This document shows positions 1 to 8,605 of a stretch of DNA of 64,000 nt, piece by piece. The notes beneath the pieces were generated by a model. That model was not told the origin of the DNA. It did not search any database and saw nothing but the letters and a program-made list of their open reading frames with translations. The stretch's first letter is position 1; each line of letters starts with the position of its first letter. The position numbers and the translations under genes are program-made. Origin of the DNA: Phaseolus vulgaris (Eukaryota > Streptophyta > Magnoliopsida > Fabales > Fabaceae); contig NC_023754.2 in NCBI RefSeq assembly GCF_000499845.2, positions 24,214,611-24,278,610 on the forward strand, given 5' to 3'.

Positions 1-3000
1 ATGAGCAAAGTTGAAGCCTTTGGAAGGTTTGTTGTCCATTTGTTAGTAAAATGTTATTATGTAAAATTAATTTTGTGTTTGGGTTATAGCTTATTGGTGT
101 TAAAAACATATGAAGGAGTTTATGAAAAGAAAAAGACTTCAACTTAAAACTCAATCAAAGCCAACCATGAAATTAATTCCTTCTGACAAATTTGTGTGAA
201 TGTCCGTGTTCAGGTTATACTTTCTCCAGTTGATTCTGTAGCAGATACCTATCGTGCATTACTACCTGAGGGTACACGTACACCCATGGAATTCCAACGC
301 ACCCTTGAGCTTAAGGTTATAAATTATAATTAGCTTGTTCTATCGAAATCTCTAGTTGATTAATTGCTGGTTTTTGCATAATTTCTTTGTTCTGGACCTC
401 TGATTATTGAGAAGATGTCTGCCAAGGCTCTTCTTATAGAATATATAAAATAAATTTATAGTTAAGTCGACGACTGTATAAAATTATTCAGTTCATTGTC
501 AATTTGGCTCACTAATTCTAGCTGAGCAGTCATAAGCAAATATGTCATCCTCTTGGGATAACAGTAATGTTATATATGCAAATTTGAGGACCTAACAAAG
601 CAGCACTTTGAGGAATCAATTGGTGAAAATTAGTAATTTAGAAAATCTGTCATTGTAACAAATAAAAGATCGGTAATTCAATGGACATTACATCTTAGGA
701 AAGAAGTAATGCTATATCGCAGACTTGAGGAGCTTACATAGATTAGTAATTTTGGCAAATCTATCACTGTAGCAGATCACGGATCACTAATTCTATAGTC
801 ATCTTTGGTAAATTAAAATGTTATAACCAGTAATCTGATAGGAACCCTGCTGTGTCGTTACAGAAAAAGTGGTAGTAATCCTAATTAGACTGGTATAATG
901 AGAAAAGGAAAAATGAAAAGATATAAAATTTCATCGATGAGTTGCAAGTCTCTCTTCCCAAATCTTACCAAATTCATGGCCACTTCTCTCTTAGTCTATC
1001 TTAGCTCAAATCCTCAATAATTCTGCCGTGGCACCCACCATGGACGTGGTGCCGATTGATGACTGATTTACGGTAAGTATACCGTGTTGTTAAAAGTAAT
1101 AATTTGTTCCTAAAGACGGATATGCAATCCACAAAGAACACAAGTAAAATATTCATTAAATAGAAAACAAAATAACAAAGTTTGTTGGAAGTTTATTATG
1201 GTATCAATGATTATTGTTGGAAGTTTTTTTACCTGCATTATTAATTGATCGGGCCAAATGTTGAATAGATGTCAATGTCATTCCTGAAACAATATTTGTA
1301 ATATGAATAGTATTATTTCTCCTTTCTCTATAAGTTTTTCTTCGTATAGATATTCCATTTGTCTTTTAAAATAGTGTACTAACCACGTTCAGTAACATGT
1401 GTGTTACTTGGTGTTGCTTCGTTACCGTTAGGTCCTTCAAATGTCAAGTTAAATGAATGAATGAATAAAATTATACAAAAAAATTATTAAAAAATAATAT
1501 TTGTTGTGTTATATAATATTTTTGTTACCTGCACTATTTATTGACCGAGCCAAATGTCGAATAGATGACAATCTCCTCCTTGAAACAATATTTGTCATAT
1601 CAAGAATATTGTTTTTTCTTTCTCTTTAAGTTTTTCCTCGTATAGATATTGCATCTGACTTTTTAAATACTTTTTGGAAATTGACATCTTAAGCATAAAA
1701 GTGTACTAACCAAGTTCAGTAACATGTGTGTTACTTGGTCCTACTTCGTTATCGTTAGATCCTTCAAATATCAAGTTAAATGAATGAATGAATAAAATAT
1801 AATAAAAAAAATTAAAAAATATTTGTTGTGTTATATAACATATTTTTTACCTGCATTATTAATTGATCGAGTCAAATGTCGAATAGATGTCAATCTCCTT
1901 CCTGAAACAATAGTTTTAATATGAATAATATTATTTATCATTTCTATATAAGTTTTTGTTCGTATAGATATTTCATTTCGCTTTTAAAATATTATTTAAA
2001 AATTGACTTATTATGCATAAAAGTGTACTAACCAGGTTCAGTAACATGTGTGTTACTTGGTCCTGCTTCGTTATCATTAGATCCTTCAAATGTCAAGTTA
2101 AATGAATGAATGAATCTATAAAACTATAAAAAAAATTAAAAAATAATTTTTGTTGTGTTATATAACATGTTTGTTACCTGCATTATTGATTGATCGAGCC
2201 AAATGTCGAATAGATTTCAATCTCCTTTCTTTATAAGTTCTGCGTTGTGTAGATAGCTCATTTGTCCTTTGTTCAATGGTCATTCTTCGTTTTCTTAGAA
2301 AAATTATGTAAAAAATTCTAAAATATAAATCAAAACTAAAAGTAAAATAAATTATGAAAACACTTTCATAAACAATTAAAAAACATCAAATAATAGTATT
2401 ATAGTACACATCAAAAGCAAGTGTTACTAATTTTAATGACAAATCACTAATGCAAAACAAACATACAGCAAGAATTATAGTTGACATTTTTTTTTATATG
2501 AGTGGTAAACGAAAACAATCAAAAGCACCAAACAATATTGATTTATGAAATAAAAATATAAAATAAATAATTAGTATGTGACAAAAAATTAGATAGCATA
2601 AATAAAAAGTATCTTCAGAAAATAAATATGTATGTAAAATATGATAATATTTAAAAAAAACATATTTTTAAGTATAATTTAAATATATTTTTAATTTATG
2701 TGATTTTTTATTATTTAAATACAAAAATTAATTTTAGTTCTTGAAATTAAGTATTGGGAGTCACTACTGTTAATAATTTAAGTAAGTATTGAAAACGTTA
2801 CAGTTAATTTTTTATTTTTTATTAAATATAATTTAATTATGTTTTTATTTTATGCCATTAATGAGTAACAGAGTCTTCAACTCGGTAACGATTTCATCCA
2901 TTCGAATCCAACCCCGAACCATCTACTATTCTTTTCTTTTTGCAATCTAATGGATTTGGTTGGCTTCCAATTTTGATTTCTCTGTACCCAACAAAATCCC

Positions 3001-5191
3001 AAATCACTAAATCCCAAATTCCAAATCACTAAATCCCAAATTCCAAATCAGAACCCATGCACACAAAGTGATATTTTTCATGAATTAAAGGCAAAGTTTT
3101 ATCGAGGGTTCAGATTCGAAAATCCAAAGGAGATTCCAAGACTCGTATAATTAGAAAAGCTATTTAAAAAATGGTGCTGCTACCCTCCATCAGTATCAGT
3201 TGAAAATTCAAGAACGAAGTTTGAATTTTCGGAAAATTCAAGAACGGACAGTACATCAACATGCGGACTGCTTATGATCATTTCTCAATGATACACTTTT
3301 ATCCGGTAAGTTTTTTTTCTGTTAAAATCCTAAACTTTTTTTATGGTGTTATTGTCATCATACATTGCATGAAAGAACAAAACTCTAAATCTAAAGATAT
3401 GTTACATATTGCATTTCTATCTTTTACTTTATCTACTTTATAATTGAAAAAAAAATACATACTTGAATATGTGAATCTGGAATGATATTACAGAAAAGCC
3501 GTTTGAAAAAGGTGTTTAATGATATAAAAGATAAACAGAAAAATATGCAATTTTGAAATTTTCCCGAACAAGTCTCATTTTGTAATGTTTAATTTTAAAT
3601 TTAAGATATAAAATAAAATTAAAACTGCTTTTAAAAATAAAATTAAATAAAAATATAAGAATAAAATTAAAAAAAATAAAATAACAATTAAAAAGGAGAA
3701 TCCCTTTATATATAGTTATAAATAAAATATGTAAAACTGTTTAAATTCTTAAATTAGATATTATATTATAGTTATTTTATCTGTTAATATCTATCATATA
3801 TTTTAATATAAAATATTAGTTAAATATATACTTATCATTGTGGCGGTTCACCCCTCCTATGGTGGAATATCTTCTTTTTCCTTTATTATTCACTTTTCAA
3901 AATCTTGATTTTGGGCTTGGCCCAAAAACCCCAAGCCAGAATAAAAGAGGGAATAAGTTCTTTGCGAACGTAAATCTTTTTTCACGAAGAGAGTCCTCTT
4001 TTACGAACGTGAATCTTCTTCACGGAGCGAGAACGCTAAGCCTGGAAAGCAATTATAAGATGAGCCTTCTTGGTCGTCGAGTCTCCTTTGAGTCATCTAT
4101 GGTAAAAACTTACTTCCTCATCCGTTTTTCTGTTATTTTCTCTTCTCTTTTCACATGTTCTTTATCTAGGTGCTGCTCTGCTTTTATATTTCTGTGTTTT
4201 TTCTCTTAAAATTTCTGAACCAATTATTTGTTTTTTCTTACGTTTGCTTATAAAACATTGTTCCCAATTATTTTTCCACTTATAGATAATGTCAAGCACC
4301 CAAAACCAAACCCATGCATGCTCAAATTACTAAATGAAATATTAGTGTTTTTTAATCATGTTAAGAGTTTGTGATGACAATCATGAGAATGTTGAAAATA
4401 TTATGAAATCAGTTTGTCATTATGCTATTTTTAATACGTTTGTCATTTTTGTCGTTTTTTTAGTGGGTGTAAATTTGTCCGCCATGCCATTTTCGATATT
4501 TATATTACGGATTATTTGCTGACCGCCATAGGGGTTATCAGCTATTGATAACACTGCCATTTACAAACCTTACCATAAGTCTTATTACCCTAGTACATGG
4601 ATTATATGAAGATACTGATATAATTGCTGAAGAATCGAAACTGATGAGGAGCATGCAATGCATAAATCCAACTGAAGATATGTACAAAATAAACCAAATA
4701 GTTAAATTATCTATACTAGTTAATATTCCGTAATGGTTCATGCTTTGCTTATGGATTCTATCACATGAGGCATATCATTTGGTTTTTCAGAAGCAACTGA
4801 ATGCATGATTTGCAAACTATTCTTCATGTTTGGATGATTTGACTTGTGTTTTCAGGGTCTGAAAAAAAAAGCTGATCAACAAAACATTCTTCATGACACC
4901 AACAAACTTGGGCCTGGAATTAAGCAAACTCAGGTTGCACCTACAATTGTGCCAGCAGCTCCTGTGGTATCTAGCCCCTCTGCGGTTGAACTCATCGCGT
5001 CGAGAGAGGATGTTCTAACTAGGGCTTCTGCACTTGGACGAGTAGCTGCCGCGTCGAGAGAGGATGTTCTAACTAGGGCTTCTGCACTTGGACGAGGAGC
5101 TGCCACCACTGGGTTCAAGCGCTTCCTAGCTATAACTGAAGCTACCAAAGACAGGAAGGATGGGCCTTTCAGGAAGCTCTTTAATCCGTAA
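1..5191 (+). CDS. VPS53: VPS53, GARP tethering complex subunit (3' end only)
   Basis: This is the C-terminal part of a vacuolar protein sorting 53 homologue. VPS53 is a subunit of the GARP complex, which tethers endosome-derived vesicles at the trans-Golgi network. Three exons are visible. The first is cut by the window edge (from base 1, reading MSKVEAF). The second is 214-315 (34 codons, including DSVADTYRALLPEG and PMEFQR, ending LELK). The last is 4856-5191, starting GLKKKADQQ and ending KDGPFRKLFNP-stop. Exons 2 and 3 join in phase 0 after consensus cag acceptors. The intron between them is 4540 bp. Oddities: the best donor of the first exon (after base 26) leaves phase 2, so joining to exon 2 shifts the frame and soon meets a stop, while a weaker donor after base 30 keeps the frame. 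The last exon also contains an 18-residue in-frame duplication. Family assignment rests on recalled homologue sequence. The copy may be functional or decaying. Confidence 0.72.
564..838. repeat. diverged direct duplication, about 140 bp x 2
   Basis: Two adjacent units share a common order of motifs. Both begin with taatg(t/c)tatat followed by a cttgagga-type block, and both continue with attagtaatttt, aaatctatcact or aaatctgtcatt, and a gatc-ctaattc block. The second unit (about 706-838) is shorter. The similarity is clear by eye but well below identity, so the duplication is old. Confidence 0.5.
1229..2290. repeat. tandem repeat array, about 300-327 bp unit, four copies
   Basis: Copies begin with ttacctgcattattaattga or a close variant at about 1229, 1525, 1847 and 2174, so the periods are about 296, 322 and 327 bp. 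The last copy is truncated. Each full copy carries, in order, a caaatgtcgaatagat block, a cctgaaacaata block, tataagtttt, tcgtatagatatt, an imperfect palindrome around taacatgtgtgtta, gatccttcaaatgtcaag and a short aatg microsatellite. It lies within the VPS53 intron. Its origin is unknown; it could be an expanded satellite or a subterminal repeat of a DNA transposon. Confidence 0.8.
3001..3044. repeat. exact 22-bp tandem duplication
   Basis: The 22 bases at 3001-3022 (starting aaatcactaaatccc) are repeated without change at 3023-3044. A shorter related piece stands just upstream. Confidence 0.85.
4997..5104 (+). repeat. in-frame 54-bp tandem duplication in the last VPS53 exon
   Basis: Bases 4997-5050 and 5051-5104 are identical except for one base (t versus g near the end of the unit). 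Each unit encodes 18 residues: ASREDVLTRASALGR then VAA in the first and GAA in the second. The length is a multiple of three, so the frame into the conserved tail TTGFKRF...KLFNP is kept. The single mismatch implies a recent event. Confidence 0.92.
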
Positions 5192-6401
5192 TCAAGATAG
5201 TGCTACAACCCCATTTTTTTGGCCAGTGCCCTTAAGCTTTTTGTGTTTTTTTCTTCTTCTCTTTGATTTTTTATGTAAGTTTAATATCATGTTTATCTGA
5301 TTTGACTCGAACAACTGATAGCTGATAATACAGAGATCTATGTACAAATTTGCATCATTCCTTCTGTAGCTAGTAAGGCATCACACTATCTAGGTAATCA
5401 AGGACGGTTAAAATTGACATGTATGTTTGCTGCATTGTGGAAGTGTTGAATTTTGTGTAATTGATCTTGAGCTTTATGGTAGAGCCTAGAGGAAGATCTT
5501 ATGCTAAGAGGGGAAGGATAAGGAATATGTAACTGTTAGTTTAGGAATGATACCAGGAAAAGCAGTTACTAACCGGAGATTTTTATTTTGAAAAAATGAA
5601 ACCAACCGGATGCGAATTCTATTTTCTATTTTATTCTTATTCTAATATTTATTTTATTATGAATATTTGGTATTTTTGTTAAATGTGAACTAGATTTTAA
5701 AAATATAATATAGTTTTGTTTTAGAAACTGCTTTTTCAATATGTAAGTATCTGCGAAAAATTACAAAATATATATAAATTATTTAGTTTTTTTTTCTCCT
5801 TTGGTTTCTATTTTCAATTATTTTTTTTATACTTTTACTTATTTATTTTATGTTGTAATTCGATTTTTATTTAAAAATACGTAAATAAAAATAATAATAA
5901 TAAATGGTATATTTTATGCAACTTGATTATTATTATAATTTAATTAATTTAGATATTCGTTAACCTAAAACAGAAAGACATCTCAAGTATAATTTTTTTT
6001 ATTTCGTCTTCCATCTAAAAAAAATCAATTTTTTTCATTAATATATATATATATATATAATTTGATATTTAAAAGATATAAATAGTATTTCATTTAAATA
6101 CAAATAGATATATGATAATACAAATTTAATAATACGATAAAATACACATAAATAATTAACAAATTTCACTTAATATCAAAACTACACTTATTTAGTTAAA
6201 ATTTATTTGTTTAACTTTTTAAATATATTAAAATTAGTGTAACTTTAAAGGTGAAAAATAATCTAGATTGAGTGGTTAAAATAACATCATGCAGTGAGGT
6301 CCTATAAAAAACAAGTAATTATCATGCCTTAATGCCTTTTTATTCTTAATTCAACCATAAATACTGACAACTAATATTGATACAGAACATATATAGATAT
6401 A

Positions 6402-6439
<38 letters not shown>

Positions 6440-6670
6440 TACAACTAATATTGATAGAATGTATAAGTAAATTAAAATTTCTTAAATAACCAATCAATAT
6501 TTTACGAAATTGCAATAAAATACATTTTAAAAAGGAAAAATCAAATATATTATTATTTTTTGTTAAATTATATACAATTTGATAAATATATAAAAATTAT
6601 AATAATAATTTATATGAATTTTTGAATAAATTATAACGGATTATATTCATTGATACATAAATAAAATATA
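5192..6670. other. intergenic, AT-rich, with (AT)n tracts
   Basis: The first few hundred bases are the presumed 3' UTR of VPS53. The rest is very AT-rich with microsatellites at 6041-6059 and 6404-6435. No supported open reading frame or RNA gene was seen. Confidence 0.6.
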
Positions 6671-7205
6671 TGGGTAAATTTCCTTTTATTTCCATAACTA
6701 ACACCCTTTTACTTTTATTTCCCTATCTAGCACCCTTTTGTTTTTATTTCTCTATCTAGCATCCTTTTATTTTTTATTTCCCTATCTAGCATCATTTAAA
6801 AAATAAATAAAAAAATAACAAATTAATTTTTTTTATAATTTTATTTTGAATGCATTAAAAAATAAGTATTTTTAATGTTTAAAATAGTTAGAAATATAAT
6901 TAATGAATAGAGAAATGAGGTTTTACAAAATAAAAATTAAAAATTAAAAATGTTTAGTTTAAAATTATTTTTTAAGAATAAAGAAAATAAGAAATTAAAC
7001 CTTACAACAATATAAAAGTTGAATTTATAAACATAAATTAATATTTATTTTTATTATTATTGATGGTGTAATCCTGTTAATTTCAAGTAAAAAATATTGA
7101 ACTGTCTACCCTAAATGCAAAATCTTAAAAAAAACTAATGCAAATGCTACACTTAATACTTAAAAATGAGAAGAAAAAAATACAAAAATAAATAAGTATA
7201 GAAAA

Positions 7206-7330
7206 TAAAAACAACAATAATAAAATAAAAACAAAAATAAATAAACAATGGCAGAAAAAAATAATTAAAAACAACAATAATAAAATAAAAACAAAAAACA
7301 AAAATAAATAAACAATGGTAGAAAAAAAAC
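7206..7330. repeat. direct repeat inside the MULE interior
   Basis: An A-rich unit of about 60-65 bp containing aacaacaataataaaataa and ending aataaacaatgg(c/t)agaaaaa occurs twice in tandem. The open frame on the minus strand here is an artefact of this low-complexity repeat. Confidence 0.65.
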
Positions 7331-7551
7331 AATTAAAAAATATAAGATATAAAATAAAGACAAAACAAAATAAAATAAATATAAAAGATATAAAAATAAA
7401 TAAAAATCCAAGCAATATAAAGATAAGAGATATAAGACGATACTAAATAAGCAGATGTTGGATCATAAAAAAGAAATGAAAGATGACCATTCATTTAATA
7501 TTTTATTCAATGGTACATTAAATAGTTTGTGCAAAATGAAACATAACATAA

Positions 7552-7785
7552 TTAATGATGAGAAGTGTACAATCCAATAATGTTGGGACATGTTCTTTTT
7601 GTGTGTCCTGATGTTTGACAATATGAACATTTTTTTGTTCGATCATGTTGTTCTCTTATGTTCATATCAGTCTTTATTCGACTTAACTTAGGTCTCCCCC
7701 TTGATGTTATTTTCATGTCAGGACTTGGGCATAGTATTTGACCAGTGTATGTAAACCAATACTCTTCATTTTTTAGTTTCATCAA
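7552..7785 (-). pseudogene. CCHC zinc-knuckle remnant of a MULE/FAR1-type transposase
   Basis: This 77-residue minus-strand frame lies between the two inverted arms. It reads RGRPKLSRIKTDMNIRE, then the zinc knuckle CSYCQTSGHTKRTCPN, which fits C-x2-C-x4-H-x4-C with all four ligands present. This pairing of a GRPK-type basic segment with a terminal CCHC knuckle is familiar from the C-terminal ends of MULE transposases and domesticated FAR1/FRS proteins. No DDE catalytic core, SWIM zinc finger or FAR1 N-terminal domain is visible upstream on the same strand, so this is a 3' fragment left inside a deleted element. It could still be transcribed, but nothing here shows it. Confidence 0.6.
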
Positions 7786-8605
7786 ATAGTCTTTAATAAC
7801 ATGAAAGATTTGTTGTAATGTTGTTGTTTTTATTTTCTATATTTATTTATTTTTACATTTTTCTTCTTTTTATTTTTAACCATTATAGCAATTGCATTAG
7901 TTTTTTAGGATTTTGCATTTAGGGTAGATAAACACTTCAATATTATTTGTGCGTTCAATATTAATTAATACTAATTGACTTTGATTTTTTTATAATTATA
8001 TCTTGTATTTTTTACTTGAAATTAACATAATTAGATCATCAATAATAATAAAAATAAATATTAATTTATGTTTATAGATTTAATTTTTATGTTGTTTTAC
8101 AGTTTAATTTTTTATTTTCTTCATTTAAAAAAAAATTAGACTAAACATTTTTAATTTATTACTTTTTTATTTTTATTTTGTAAAAACTTATTTATTTATT
8201 TATTGATTATATTTCTAATAATTTTAAATATTAAAAATATTTATTTTTAATATATTAAAAATTGAAATTATAAAATATTTAATATATTATTTATTTATTT
8301 ATTTTTGAAATGGTGTTAAATAGAAAAATAAAAAGTAAAAGGATGCTAAATAGAAAAAAAAAATGCTAAACAGGAAAAAAAAAAAAAAGTGTAAATGGTG
8401 CTTAAAATATAATAGATACTTGTGATTTTTGTGTATTGGAGATTTCGTTATAAATTGTAATTTTTATGAATTTGTACAACAACATCACATACTATCTCCA
8501 TTATTGTTTAGTTTTCCTTTATCTGGAAGAAGTTTGAAGGAACGTTTAGGGTTTGAAGTTGTGAGTTTTGTTTCTGAAATCCAATCGGAACAGTGAGAGA
8601 GAGAA

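Larger units (their letters stand above)
316..4855 (+). other. 4.5-kb last intron of VPS53, repeat-rich
   Basis: AT-rich sequence between two confidently placed VPS53 exons. It holds a diverged duplication (564-838), a four-copy tandem array (1229-2290), an exact 22-bp duplication (3001-3044), and less AT-rich stretches around 2870-3300 and 3840-4100. The latter carries a 123-residue open frame from 3838 with no recognisable domain. The stretch at 3838-4110 has a possible donor after 4099. No coding exon of VPS53 is expected here, because the flanking exons read continuously (LELK then GLKKK). Confidence 0.6.
6671..8402. mobile_element. MULE-like DNA transposon with long terminal inverted repeats
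   Basis: Two arms of roughly 500 bp are inverted copies of each other: left about 6671-7145, right about 7890-8402. Matching landmarks, read inward on opposite strands, include the repeated ccctatctagcaccctttt block (right arm: aaaggatgctaaatag), the aaattaaaaatgtttagt block, ataaacataaattaatatt, and ctaccctaaatgcaaaatc. A 9-bp direct repeat, taaaatata, lies at 6662-6670 and 8403-8411, the target-duplication size typical of Mutator-like elements. The motif is low-complexity, so the exact ends are tentative. The interior carries a minus-strand zinc-knuckle frame like the C-terminus of FAR1/MULE transposases. The element is too short to be autonomous. Confidence 0.75.

Noticed and set aside
2885..2915. 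ttcgaatcc resembling a tRNA T-loop
   Set aside because: No acceptor stem, D-loop or anticodon arm could be fitted around it.
3838..4209. 123-codon open frame in the VPS53 intron
   Set aside because: No domain or family similarity recognised; it lies between two exons that join cleanly and is rich in Phe/Leu/Ser as expected of T-rich DNA.
7125..7415. 96-codon minus-strand frame rich in Phe/Leu/Ile
   Set aside because: Low-complexity translation of an A-rich direct repeat inside the MULE; not a membrane protein gene.
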